A DNA stretch of 64,000 nucleotides, from positions 186,001 to 250,000 of the forward strand of contig CAWEZI010000003.1 of NCBI GenBank assembly GCA_963813525.1, read 5' to 3'. Positions 53,589-62,526 of the stretch are shown here, piece after piece (positions within the stretch are counted from its first letter, which is position 1; the number at the start of each line of letters is the position of its first letter). Below the pieces are notes generated by a model. The model did not search any database. It was not told where the DNA came from and worked only from the letters and a program-made list of their open reading frames with translations. The stretch comes from Bog-756 sp963813525 (GTDB taxonomy: Bacteria > Actinomycetota > Acidimicrobiia > Acidimicrobiales > RAAP-2). The position numbers were made by a program, and so were the translations under genes.

Positions 53589-55190
53589 ATGAGCATCGAC
53601 CCCACCACGCCGGTCATCGTGGGCGCCGGCCAGGTCACCCACCGGCCCGACAGTCGGGAGGCTGACCTGGGCCACCGTCCCGAACCGGTGGATCTGATGG
53701 TCGACGCCGTGCGGGCGGCCATCGAGGACTGCGACGGCACCGGACCGGGCGGCCCCGCCCCCCGGGGCGAGCACCTGGTGGCCCGGACCCAGTCACTGCG
53801 GGTGGTCGATCCCCTGGCCTGGGACTACCTCAACCCGGGCGTTCCGGTGGCCGCCAAATTGGGCATCGAGCCCGACCAGATCATGGTGACCACCACCGGC
53901 GGCAACAACCCCCAGTCCCTGGTCAACGCCACCGCCCTGGCCATCGGCCGGGGCGAGATGGAGGTGGCCGTCCTGGTCGGCGCCGACTGCGTCTATACCC
54001 GCACCTTGGCCCGGCGCCACGCCGACCGACCGGTGCTGCCCTGGACCGTCCAGCCGGCCGACACCGAGCCGCCGGTGGTGTTCGGCAACGATCGGCGGGG
54101 CACCACCCAGGCCGAAGAGGAACGCGGCCTCGATCTGCCCATCCATGTCTTCCCTCTCTTCGAGAACGCCCTGCGGGCGGCGGCCGGCCGGTCCCTCGAC
54201 GACCACCGTCGCCACATCGGGGACCTGTGGTCGCGGTTCGCCGAGGTGGCCGCGGCCAATCCCGCCGCCTGGCTGCCGACCACCCGCACGAGCGACGAGA
54301 TCACGACCCCGTCGGACACCAACCGGATGATCGCCTACCCCTACACCAAACTGCTCACGGCCAACATGCAGGTCGACCAAGGGGCGGCCATCGTCATGTG
54401 CTCGGCGGAGGCGGCCGAGGCGGCCGGCATCCCCCGCGACCGGTGGGTCTTTCCCCGGGCCGGGGCCGACGCCGACGACCACTGGTTCCTCTCCCATCGT
54501 CTCGACTTCCACTCGTCGCCGGCCATCCGTCTGTGCGGCTCGGCCAGCCTGGAGGCGCTGTCCTCCACCATCGACGGGGTGGCCCACGTCGACCTCTACT
54601 CCTGTTTCCCCTCGGCGGTGTCCATCGCCGCCCACGAGCTCGGCCTGCCCCTCGACGACCCCGGCCGGCCGCTCACCGTGACCGGCGGCCTGACCTTCGC
54701 CGGAGGGCCGGGCAACAACTACGGCACCCATGCGCTGGCGGCCATGACCCAGGTACTGCGGTCTGACCCGGGTTCGCTGGGCCTGGTGACCGGGCTGGGG
54801 TGGTACCTGTCCAAGCACAGTGTCGGGGTCTACAGCACCGAGCCGCCTCCGAAGGGGGACGGGTGGGCGGCGGCGGACGGGCTGCCTGCCGGCACGGTCA
54901 CCGATCAGGCCGGCGGTTTCCGTTGGGCCAGCCCCCAACCGGCGGTCAGCGCACTGCCCCAGTGCGCCTCCGACGCCGATGTCAGCGGGGAGGTGACGGT
55001 CGAGACCTACTCGGTGGCCTACGACCGGGGCGGCGCCCCCCAGCGAGCCGTGGTGGCCTGCCGTGCCCCGGACGGGCGGCGGACCTGGGCCAACGTCATC
55101 GACCCCGACCACCTGGCCCTGCTGGTCACCGAGGAGGGGTGCGGCCGGCTGGGCGTCCTGGGCACGGACGGGGTGGTCGACATCCGCTGA
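53589..55190 (+). CDS. Thiolase-like acetyltransferase lacking the first active-site Cys
   Basis: 533 residues with the thiolase fold and an extra C-terminal OB-like domain (from about 420). The nucleophile-Cys loop is TTTGGNNPQSLVN (Gly-Asn-Asn at 105-107), and the usual second-Cys/His block reads DLYSCFPSAVSIAAHE. Actinomycetes contain a family of such proteins annotated acetyl-CoA acetyltransferase; their activity is not established. It is divergent from rpiB (82 bp). Start ATG 53589. Confidence 0.82.
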   Translation: MSIDPTTPVIVGAGQVTHRPDSREADLGHRPEPVDLMVDAVRAAIEDCDGTGPGGPAPRGEHLVARTQSLRVVDPLAWDYLNPGVPVAAKLGIEPDQIMVTTTGGNNPQSLVNATALAIGRGEMEVAVLVGADCVYTRTLARRHADRPVLPWTVQPADTEPPVVFGNDRRGTTQAEEERGLDLPIHVFPLFENALRAAAGRSLDDHRRHIGDLWSRFAEVAAANPAAWLPTTRTSDEITTPSDTNRMIAYPYTKLLTANMQVDQGAAIVMCSAEAAEAAGIPRDRWVFPRAGADADDHWFLSHRLDFHSSPAIRLCGSASLEALSSTIDGVAHVDLYSCFPSAVSIAAHELGLPLDDPGRPLTVTGGLTFAGGPGNNYGTHALAAMTQVLRSDPGSLGLVTGLGWYLSKHSVGVYSTEPPPKGDGWAAADGLPAGTVTDQAGGFRWASPQPAVSALPQCASDADVSGEVTVETYSVAYDRGGAPQRAVVACRAPDGRRTWANVIDPDHLALLVTEEGCGRLGVLGTDGVVDIR

Positions 55191-55246
55191 CCCTTCTACC
55201 CCGCGGCCCCCGCCCCTTCCGTGACCGGCAGGCGTCGGGTGCCTCC

Positions 55247-56359
55247 TCAGGTGGTCGAGGGCTCGGCCGACACCCGTGGTGGGGGCGGCTGAGAATCCCG
55301 GAAGCGGTACTTGAAGGCGCCATAGGCGAAGGGACCCGACAGCAGCGGGAGCCAGTAGGAGGCCAGTCGGTAGGCCAGGGTGGCCAGAACGGCCTGGGCC
55401 CCGTCCAGCCCGGCCAGGGCCAACAGACCGGCCAGGCTGGCCTCCACGATCCCGAGTCCCCCCGGCGTGATCGGCACCAGGCCGATGATGCCGGCCACCG
55501 CGTAGGCCAGAAGGATGAGGGAGGGACGCGGGTGGGCGCCTACGGCCCGCACGCAGAACAGGAGGCACAGGTAGTCGAAGGCCAGACGGCCGGCCGACAG
55601 CAGGGTGGCCTGCCACCACTTCTGACCGAGGACGGCACGGATGAGGTTGCGCTGCTCGAGCAGCCGGTCGGACAGACCGGTGATCGGCTTGCGCTTGCGC
55701 AGCAGGCGGTTGCGAACCGTCTCGGCCGCCTTACCCGCCCAGCGCAGTGGGGCGTCTTTAACCATGAAGAGCACGCCCAGCGCCACGAAGAGGACGAACC
55801 CGACAGCCCCGATGATGGCGGCATCGGCCAGGCCGGCGTTGACCGGGGTGCCGAACAACACCGCCGGCAGGACGAACACGGGCAGGGCTAGTAGGCCGCC
55901 GATACCGAGGAACGAGAAAGCGGTCAGGCCGCCGACGGCATCGGCGGCGTCCATTCCGCTCACAGCCAGCATGCGGAACTGCACGGCGGCGCCGGCGGCC
56001 GCCCCCCCGGGCACGATGAGGGAGATGGCGTTGCCGGCCAGCTGGGCGGTGATGACCGAAAACCAGGCTTTTGTGCGGAGGGCGATGCGCTGCAAGGAGA
56101 ACGTGCAGACGAAATGGGCCCCCTCGGACACCAGTGCGGGGATGAACCAGAACAGGGCCAGGGTATGCAGCTGGGGCCAGGCGTTGAAGACCTTGATGAC
56201 CTCCGGCAGCACAAAATAGAGCGCCACCCCGGCCACGGCCACCACGATCGAGCGCTTGACCACCGACTTCCACGGGAAGGGCTGGTGTTGCTCCTCGTGG
56301 AACTGGGCCTCGAACGATCGGGGCTGCGGATCGCCGGCGGCTGACGCCGGGTCTGTCAC
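55247..56359 (-). CDS. UPF0104/lysylphosphatidylglycerol synthase-type membrane protein
   Basis: 370 residues, seven or eight hydrophobic helices. Family blocks are SLQRIALRTKAWFSVITAQLAGNA, IVPGGAAAGAAVQFRML, and PITPGGLGIVEASLAGLL (the GGxGxxE motif). The MprF flippase-type half is present without a catalytic aminoacyl domain. Lipid transport or glycolipid assembly is inferred. Confidence 0.82.
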   Translation of the reverse strand: MTDPASAAGDPQPRSFEAQFHEEQHQPFPWKSVVKRSIVVAVAGVALYFVLPEVIKVFNAWPQLHTLALFWFIPALVSEGAHFVCTFSLQRIALRTKAWFSVITAQLAGNAISLIVPGGAAAGAAVQFRMLAVSGMDAADAVGGLTAFSFLGIGGLLALPVFVLPAVLFGTPVNAGLADAAIIGAVGFVLFVALGVLFMVKDAPLRWAGKAAETVRNRLLRKRKPITGLSDRLLEQRNLIRAVLGQKWWQATLLSAGRLAFDYLCLLFCVRAVGAHPRPSLILLAYAVAGIIGLVPITPGGLGIVEASLAGLLALAGLDGAQAVLATLAYRLASYWLPLLSGPFAYGAFKYRFRDSQPPPPRVSAEPSTT

Positions 56360-56406
56360 CCGTTCGGCCTACGGTTCGGCATGGGCACCCACATCGGTCC
56401 GCTCGT

Positions 56407-57537
56407 TCAGCCTTGCCCGAGGCAGCCGGCCGCCGTCAACAGGATGTTGGCCCCCCGCATGTCGCCCTGCAGCCCGCTCTCCATCCGGTTCATGACATAG
56501 CAGACGGTCAGATCGACGTCCTGGTCCATCACGACGAGCGACCCGCCGTACCCGCCCCAGAAGCATGCCCGGGGGCCGATGGGCATGAAGGAACTGCTCA
56601 ACCCGTAGCCCATGCCGAACCGGTAGGGCATGCCGAGGACGAGATCGATCCCGTCAGCCTGCTGGTCGAAGAGGGCCTCGCAGCCGCGCTCGGACAGCAA
56701 CCGGGTTCCACCGACCTGGCCCATTCCGGCGATGACCGCCTGGATGGTGGCCACCGACCGGGCGTTGCCGTGACCGTTGGCGGCGGGAATTTCGGCCCGT
56801 CGCCACCAGGCGTGCTGGGGCATGGTGGCATCGAGGGGTGGGTTGGAGAAGACCCGGACCACCAGATTTGACGGATCGAGTCCACGCAGGTCGATTTCGG
56901 GCGGGGGGATGACGAAGGACACTCTCTTGTCCTCCGCCTCGGGCAGCCCGATGAAGAAGTCGGCGCCCAACGGGCCGGCCACCTCGGCGGCGAACCAGGT
57001 GCCAAGGGAGGCCCCGGTGATCCGCCGGATGACCTCACCGATCAGGTACCCCTGGGTCACCGCGTGGTAGCCGGAGGCAGTGCCCGGCTCCCACCAGGGC
57101 TCCTGGGCGGCCAGCATCGAGGTGCAGCGCTCCCAGTCGGCCAGGGCCTCGGGGGCGAGGGGTTCGGTCCAGCCGGCCAGCCCGGCGGTGTGGCTCATGA
57201 GGTGACGGACCTCGACGGCCTCCTTGCCGCCCTGGGCGAACTCCGGCCAGTAACGGCGCACCGGGGCGTAGAAGTCGAGCTCGCCGCGGTCGGCCAGCAT
57301 GAGAGCGCACAGGAAGGTCATGGTCTTGGTGGTCGACCACACGTTGGTGATGGTGTCCCGCTCCCAGGGCGCTGAGCGTTCGTCATCGACGAAGCCACCC
57401 CATACGTCCACCACCGGCTCACCCGCCAGCAGCACAGCCACCGATGCGCCGACATCGGTGCCGGCGTCGAGGCTGGAGGTGAGGACGGCCACCACCTCCT
57501 CGAAGCGCGGATCCCAGCTCCCTTGCATGTCGGCCAT
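56407..57537 (-). CDS. Serine hydrolase of the beta-lactamase/EstB family
   Basis: 376 residues. Nucleophile motif S68-T-T-K71 (WSTTK), Tyr in GYHAVTQGY (Y157), and MSHTAGL plus GYGGSLVV later. Class C beta-lactamase fold; esterase or amidase activity is more likely than antibiotic hydrolysis. No signal peptide, so cytoplasmic. ATG 57537 is the likely start; 57576 is an alternative. Confidence 0.85.
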   Translation of the reverse strand: MADMQGSWDPRFEEVVAVLTSSLDAGTDVGASVAVLLAGEPVVDVWGGFVDDERSAPWERDTITNVWSTTKTMTFLCALMLADRGELDFYAPVRRYWPEFAQGGKEAVEVRHLMSHTAGLAGWTEPLAPEALADWERCTSMLAAQEPWWEPGTASGYHAVTQGYLIGEVIRRITGASLGTWFAAEVAGPLGADFFIGLPEAEDKRVSFVIPPPEIDLRGLDPSNLVVRVFSNPPLDATMPQHAWWRRAEIPAANGHGNARSVATIQAVIAGMGQVGGTRLLSERGCEALFDQQADGIDLVLGMPYRFGMGYGLSSSFMPIGPRACFWGGYGGSLVVMDQDVDLTVCYVMNRMESGLQGDMRGANILLTAAGCLGQG

Positions 57538-57706
57538 ACCGGTGCTCTCACTTTCGCTGCGGTAGGACGCGATCATTCCACGAGGAGCCCCGTTGGGCAC
57601 GACGAAGGGCCGGCTCAACGCCTCGCACTCCCCCGACGGGCCCGTCCACCGTCGCACCGGCCCCACACGTCGGGGCTGCCATCTAATGCCATTAGCCTGT
57701 GGGGCC

Positions 57707-58192
57707 GTGAGCGAGACCAGCGACGCCCAGTTGACCCGCGACACCTACGAACGGCTGTCGGCCGAGCTCGAGGACCTGACCACGAGGGGGCGGGTAGAGA
57801 TCGCCTCGGCCATCGAATCGGCCCGGGCCCTCGGCGACCTGTCGGAGAACGGTGACTACCACGCCGCCAAGGACGCCCAGGGCAAGATGGAATCGCGGAT
57901 CCGCCAGCTGCAACGTCTGCTCAAGACGGCGACGGTGGTCGATGCCGCCGGGTCGTCCGACGGCACCGTGTCGGCGGGCAGCGTGGTGACCCTGCGCTAC
58001 GAGGGCGACGACGAAGATGACGCCGTCGCCTACTTCGTCGGATCCATCGAGGAGCGGCAGGGGGACCTGACCGTCGTGTCGCCGGGCTCGCCCCTCGGAC
58101 AGGCCCTTCTCGGCCACCGGGCGGGGGAAGCGGTCGAGTACGCCGCCCCGGGGGGTACCCTCAAGGTCGAAATCGTCGATGTAGGGACCTGA
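57707..58192 (+). CDS. greA: Transcription elongation factor GreA
   Basis: 161 residues: N-terminal coiled coil with acidic tip (ALGDLSENGDYHAAKDAQ), and C-terminal FKBP-like domain (SPLGQALLGHRAGEAVEY). Rescues stalled RNA polymerase by transcript cleavage. GTG 57707 start. leuC begins 5 bp after its stop, so greA-leuC-leuD may be one operon. Confidence 0.94.
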   Translation: MSETSDAQLTRDTYERLSAELEDLTTRGRVEIASAIESARALGDLSENGDYHAAKDAQGKMESRIRQLQRLLKTATVVDAAGSSDGTVSAGSVVTLRYEGDDEDDAVAYFVGSIEERQGDLTVVSPGSPLGQALLGHRAGEAVEYAAPGGTLKVEIVDVGT

Positions 58193-58197
58193 CGCCC

Positions 58198-59613
58198 ATG
58201 CCCGCCACACCCCGTACCCTCTCCGAAAAGGTCTGGGATCGCCACGTCGTCCACACCACCGGCGGCGCGGAGCCCGACGTCCTCTTCATCGACCTCCATC
58301 TGGTCCACGAGGTCACCTCGCCCCAGGCATTCGACGGGCTCCGGATGGCCAACCGCGGCGTGCACCGCCCGGACCTGACCGTGGCCACGGCCGACCACAA
58401 CGTCCCCACCATCGACATCGACAAGCCGGTGGCCGATCCGGTGTCGGCCAAACAGCTGGCCGTGCTGGCCTCCAACTGCACCGAGTTCGGGATCACCTGC
58501 TACCCCATGGGCCACGCCAACCAGGGCATCGTCCACATCATCGGGCCCGAGCAGGGTCTCACCCAACCGGGCATGACCATCGTCTGTGGCGACAGCCACA
58601 CTTCGACCCACGGGGCCTTCGGCGCCCTGGCCTTCGGCATCGGCACCAGCGAGGTCGAGCACGTACTGGCCACCCAGACCCTGCCCCAGAACCGACCGGC
58701 CACCATGGCCGTGACGGTGGAGGGTGAGCTGCCGGTGGGGGTGACGGCCAAGGACCTGGTGCTGGCCATCATCGGCCAGATCGGTACGGGCGGCGGGGCC
58801 GGCCACATCATCGAGTACCGGGGCTCGGCCATCCGGGGCCTTTCCATGGAGGGGCGGATGACCGTCTGCAACATGTCGATCGAAGCCGGGGCCCGGGCCG
58901 GCATGATCGCCCCCGACGAGACCACCGTCGCCTATCTCGAGGGGCGTGACCATGCCCCCAAAGGTGCGGCCTGGCAGGAAGCCCTGGCCGTGTGGGAGCA
59001 GCTCCCGACCGACCCGGGAGCCACCTTCGACAAGGAGGTGGCCCTGGAGGCTGCCACACTGGCCCCCTACGTGACCTGGGGGACCAACCCCGCCCAGGTC
59101 TGTCGCATCGACGGCGTGGTCCCCGATCCGACCTCCTTCGCCAACGGTCACGACGAGGAAGCGGCCGATCGCGCTCTCGACTACATGGGGCTGGTGGCCG
59201 GCACCCCGATGCGCGACATCGCCGTCGACACCGTGTTCATCGGATCGTGCACCAACGGCCGCATCGAGGATCTGCGGTCGGCGGCCCACGTACTGGCCGG
59301 GCGTACCATCAAGCCCGGTACCCGCGCCCTGGTAGTGCCCGGCTCGCACCGGGTAAAGGCCCAAGCCGAATCCGAGGGCCTCGACACCGTGTTCATCGAT
59401 GCCGGCTTCGACTGGAGGGAGCCGGGCTGCTCGATGTGCCTGGCCATGAACCCGGACAAACTGGCCCCTGGTGAACGGGCGGCATCCACGTCGAATCGCA
59501 ACTTCGAAGGACGCCAGGGCCGCGGTGGGCGCACCCACCTGGTCTCGCCGGCGGTGGCGGCAGCCACCGCCGTGGCCGGTCACTTCGCCAGCCCCGAGGA
59601 GCTGACCTCGTGA
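58198..59613 (+). CDS. leuC: 3-isopropylmalate dehydratase large subunit
   Basis: 471 residues. Fe-S Cys are in IGSCTNGRIEDL and GCSMCLAMNPDKL; DSHTSTHGAFGALAFGIGTSEVEHVLATQTL (blocks at 132-161) is the substrate region. Isomerises 2- and 3-isopropylmalate with LeuD in leucine synthesis. Length and motifs are normal. Confidence 0.97.
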   Translation: MPATPRTLSEKVWDRHVVHTTGGAEPDVLFIDLHLVHEVTSPQAFDGLRMANRGVHRPDLTVATADHNVPTIDIDKPVADPVSAKQLAVLASNCTEFGITCYPMGHANQGIVHIIGPEQGLTQPGMTIVCGDSHTSTHGAFGALAFGIGTSEVEHVLATQTLPQNRPATMAVTVEGELPVGVTAKDLVLAIIGQIGTGGGAGHIIEYRGSAIRGLSMEGRMTVCNMSIEAGARAGMIAPDETTVAYLEGRDHAPKGAAWQEALAVWEQLPTDPGATFDKEVALEAATLAPYVTWGTNPAQVCRIDGVVPDPTSFANGHDEEAADRALDYMGLVAGTPMRDIAVDTVFIGSCTNGRIEDLRSAAHVLAGRTIKPGTRALVVPGSHRVKAQAESEGLDTVFIDAGFDWREPGCSMCLAMNPDKLAPGERAASTSNRNFEGRQGRGGRTHLVSPAVAAATAVAGHFASPEELTS

Positions 59614-59642
59614 AGGTCGCTCCTCTCGCACATCTCCCCGCT

Positions 59643-59653
59643 GGAGGTCCTCC
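59643..59653 (+). promoter_or_regulatory. Shine-Dalgarno inside a perfect palindrome before leuD
   Basis: GGAGGTCCTCC is a perfect 11-base palindrome containing the leuD ribosome site, ending 3 nt before the GTG start at 59657. It could hide or expose the site, giving translational control. Chance is not excluded. Confidence 0.35.
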
Positions 59654-59656
59654 CTC

Positions 59657-60250
59657 GTGAAGGCTATGCAGTTGGTGAGTGGGCGGGCCGTTCCTCTCGA
59701 CCGGTCCAACGTGGACACCGACCAGATCATCCCCTCGGATTGGCTGAAGCGGGTGGAGCGCACCGGGTTCGGGGCCGGACTGTTCGCCGAGTGGCGGGAC
59801 GACCGCGACTTCGTCCTCAACCGGGAGGAGTTCGTCGGGGCCAACATCCTGGTGGCCGGGCCCAACTTCGGGACGGGATCGTCGCGCGAGCACGCGGTGT
59901 GGGCGCTCATGGACTACGGGTTCGAAGCGGTGATCAGCCCGAGCTTCGCCGACATCTTCCGGAACAACTGCACCAAAGCCGGGCTGGTGCCGGTCCAGGT
60001 CGACCCGTTGATCGGGCGGCTCCTCCTCGACGCCGTGCTGGCCGAGCCGACGATGCAGATCACTGTCGATATCGAGCGGGGCTGGCTGGAGGCGCTGTCC
60101 GCCGGCATCGAGACCACTTTCCCTCTCGACGATTTCACCCGGGCCAGACTGCTCAACGGCTGGGACGACATCGGTCTGACCTTGCGCTACGAGGACGAGA
60201 TCGAGGCCTACGAGGCCGCCCGTCCGGCGTGGCTGCCCTCCACCCGCTGA
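59657..60250 (+). CDS. leuD: 3-isopropylmalate dehydratase small subunit
   Basis: 197 residues. Blocks: LDRSNVDTDQIIPSDWLKRVERTGFG, GPNFGTGSSREHAVWAL, and ADIFRNNCTKAGLVPV. Partner of LeuC. GTG 59657 is taken (SD GGAGG 9 nt upstream); ATG 59666 is an alternative. Followed by a strong hairpin. Confidence 0.95.
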   Translation: MKAMQLVSGRAVPLDRSNVDTDQIIPSDWLKRVERTGFGAGLFAEWRDDRDFVLNREEFVGANILVAGPNFGTGSSREHAVWALMDYGFEAVISPSFADIFRNNCTKAGLVPVQVDPLIGRLLLDAVLAEPTMQITVDIERGWLEALSAGIETTFPLDDFTRARLLNGWDDIGLTLRYEDEIEAYEAARPAWLPSTR

Positions 60251-60311
60251 AGGCTGCCTCGACCCGCTGACGGCCCACCGCCTCCCTGCCCCTCTGGCCG
60301 TGAACGAAAAA

Positions 60312-60347
60312 GGCCGAGGGCCGGATCACACGACCCGGCCCTCGGCC
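60312..60347. terminator. Bidirectional rho-independent terminator between leuD and the secreted protein gene
   Basis: A 13-bp stem (GGCCGAGGGCCGG and complement) with a 10-nt loop. On the minus strand it is followed by TTTTT, matching termination of the gene ending at 60443; on the plus strand it is followed by TCTTGT, serving leuD. Confidence 0.8.
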
Positions 60348-60442
60348 TCTTGTCAACGGAGACCTGAAGCCTACGACTCACCTACCCACCGTCCGTCCTC
60401 ACTGGCGCGGGGCGACGGGCACTGATCAGTTGGTCAAGCCTG

Positions 60443-61339
60443 CTACTTGGTCAGTGACACCTGGGCCACGGGAAGACCGAGGACATCCTCGTCCGGGAAC
60501 CACCCGTAGTTGGGACCACCTGCGTCGCCCTGGGCGATCCCCGACTCATCGAGGTTGGAGAACACCGTCTGGCTGGACGAGTTGGCCACGAGATACTGGA
60601 CATCGATTTGTCCACCGATACCGTAGAACTGCTGCTCAAAGTTGTACCAACCGGACGTGGTGATCTCCGTCGGACCCGTACTGCAGCCTCCTGCGCCGTT
60701 GGCGTCACTGACGTAGAAGCCGCCACCGTCATCGGCCGTGGTGCAGAGGTTGAAGGAGAAGTCCCTGAGGAAGGCACCGGTGTTGTCGTTCAGCGAGACG
60801 TCCCAGTCGACCACCTGACCCGGATTGGCGGCTGCCCAGGCGGTGTCAAGATAGATCTTGATAGACGAGGCGAAGCCAGACGACGGAAACACGGCGTAGG
60901 TGCCGGTCCCTCCGTAGAGGATGTACGGGCCGGTGCAGTTCTCGCTACCCGGCGACGGACAACCCGAGATGGAGTCCTGGTCGGTGCCTGCACCGGAAAC
61001 CCGAGCGTAGGCCTTCTGCCTGCCTGGTCCGGCCACAGCGGCGGCATAGCCCCCGTCGTTGGAGAAGGACTGGGGGACGACGTCGATGGTCCCGTAGTCG
61101 CTACCGACCTGACCATTGCAGCCCTCTGCGTAGGTGCACCATCCCTTGGTGTTCTTCTTGAGGGTGTTGCTGTACTTCTTCACCGACCCGGCCGCCCCGT
61201 GGGATGTAACCGCGGGCCGGGCAACTGTGGCTGCTCCGCTCGCCGGCGCGGCCATAACTGAAAGTCCAATGCCGATCGTACTGGCCAGAGTGATTGCCCC
61301 AATACAGGAGGCCATCCCCCGCCGCTTTCTCGTCTGCAT
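60443..61339 (-). CDS. Secreted protein of unknown family, paralogue of 23505-24398
   Basis: 298 residues. Signal peptide (residues 8-36, ending AAPASGA), then a Gly/Asn/Ser-rich domain with paired Cys (KGWCTYAEGCNG, GCPSPGSENC, LCTTADDGG, GGCSTG). C-terminus ends GWFPDEDVLGLPVAQVSLTK, almost identical to the paralogue. The ribosome site GAGGAG precedes the ATG at 61339. Role unknown; probably extracellular or cell-wall associated. It lies between leuD and the PstS-like gene. Confidence 0.82.
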   Translation of the reverse strand: MQTRKRRGMASCIGAITLASTIGIGLSVMAAPASGAATVARPAVTSHGAAGSVKKYSNTLKKNTKGWCTYAEGCNGQVGSDYGTIDVVPQSFSNDGGYAAAVAGPGRQKAYARVSGAGTDQDSISGCPSPGSENCTGPYILYGGTGTYAVFPSSGFASSIKIYLDTAWAAANPGQVVDWDVSLNDNTGAFLRDFSFNLCTTADDGGGFYVSDANGAGGCSTGPTEITTSGWYNFEQQFYGIGGQIDVQYLVANSSSQTVFSNLDESGIAQGDAGGPNYGWFPDEDVLGLPVAQVSLTK

Positions 61340-62166
61340 CTGCCATCTCCTCTTTTTTGGTTTGCCGTGTGTTCTGCTCGTCGCCACGCGCGGACCGTCA
61401 ACCGGAGACCGGATGGGGCTCGCCTGCGGCGCTCCCTGTTCTTTTAACATTCGCCGTTGGATCACCCGTTACGCCCCGGTGAAGTCTTGGCAAAAACATG
61501 GTGACGGAGACGGCGCCCTTGGCCTCGTGCCGTCGTAGGAGCCCGAGAACGCACTGTGCGCACCCACAGCCTCACAAGAGGTGGGCGAGTGCTCAGGGCC
61601 CGGCACCGCGCAGGAACGGTCGCGAAAGCCACAGACAGCCACGACAAAGGTCTCGGGCCTGACCCACCCGGGGACTCAATCGAAAGGATGGAGCCCCTGC
61701 CGAAAAGTCAACGGCCGGTGGCTGGCACCGGAGACCCATCTACCAAACGAGCGGCGTCCGGCGGTGGCGAGACGGTCGCACCCGGCCGGCATTGGCTGGA
61801 CGACTGTGTGTGGCGCTGGATCGGTTGGCCGAGAGCCCGCCGGGTCCCCGGCGCCGACTACCACGAGGGGCAGGGGGGCAGCCAGCGTCGGGGGACCCGG
61901 TGGATCATGCGTTGCGAGAGGTCACCGTCCTGCCCGCAACGTCGAACTTGTGCTTCGTACTGTGTCGAAGGACCAATGCCACCTTCACGGTACACCAAAG
62001 GCCGGCGGAATCCGAGGATGACCGATCGACCGTTCGGCGATTCCGGGTGTGGCTGTCAACCGCCCTTTGCCTGACGTCCGCCATGTCCCAATCTCCCCGT
62101 TCCGCCGCCGATGACCTGGAGCGATGGCCCCGCCGCTCAACCGATTCCTCATGGTAGGCCGTCCCA

Positions 62167-62227
62167 GGCTGGCGGTCAACGGGAGGGCAAGAAAAGCGCT
62201 GGCCGTCACCGGGACGGCACGAAAAGC
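62167..62227. repeat. Imperfect tandem repeat of about 30 bp
   Basis: Two adjacent copies (62167-62197 and 62198-62227) share GCTGGC-GTCA-CGGGA-GGCA-GAAAAGC. The second copy can form a hairpin GCCGTC/GACGGC. Not a known riboswitch or IS end. Confidence 0.6.
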
Positions 62228-62378
62228 TAGAGAGGGCCCGGACCCCTGTTCTGCCGTCGCTTCTTTGACGGCCCTCCCGCCTACCGGCCGGGACCGCTCA
62301 CCACGCCTCTGTGCAGGTGGGCCGACGGCAGAGTGCCGGGCCTCGGTTCTTCAAACACCACCGGTACGGGCAGACAGC

Positions 62379-62409
62379 AGAGAGGGCCCGGCTGCGCCGG
62401 GCCCTCTCT
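62379..62409 (-). terminator. Hairpin downstream of the PstS-like gene
   Basis: 13-bp perfect stem (AGAGAGGGCCCGG and complement) with a 5-nt loop, about 113 bp beyond the stop of the PstS-like gene. No T-run, so the termination role is uncertain. The left arm is repeated at about 62229-62241. Confidence 0.5.
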
Positions 62410-62469
62410 CGAAGTCACCACGAGGGTGCTCCGTGCTGCGTTACTGCTGCTTCCTTACTGGTGCTGCGT

Positions 62470-62526
62470 GGTGTTGCTGGTACTGCTCGGTGTCGCTGGT
62501 ACTACTTGGTGTTGCCCTAACTCAGC
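62470..62526. repeat. 19-bp degenerate tandem repeat at the PstS-like stop codon
   Basis: Three units beginning GGTGTTGC or GGTGTCGC follow one another (62470-62488, 62489-62507, 62508-62526), with less regular related sequence before them. The last unit contains the stop codon of the PstS-like gene, so the array belongs to its 3' UTR. Confidence 0.55.

Larger units (their letters stand above)
61340..62521. other. Long non-coding region with repeats and hairpins
   Basis: 1.18 kb between the secreted protein start and the PstS-like gene end. Short open frames here (for example 61556-62074) have no family-like sequence or ribosome site. Contains an imperfect tandem repeat of about 30 bp (62167-62227), two copies of AGAGAGGGCCCGG, a strong hairpin, and a 19-bp repeat array. 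Could host a small RNA, but no consensus is recognised. Confidence 0.6.

Noticed and set aside
61556..62074. 172-codon open frame in the 1.2-kb gap
   Set aside because: No ribosome site, no family pattern, Arg/Pro/Gly-rich composition; overlapping frames are similar.
62160..62230. GGGACGGCACGAAAAGC resembling a cyclic-dinucleotide riboswitch piece
   Set aside because: The surrounding conserved helices of known classes are absent, and it is downstream of the minus-strand gene rather than in its leader.
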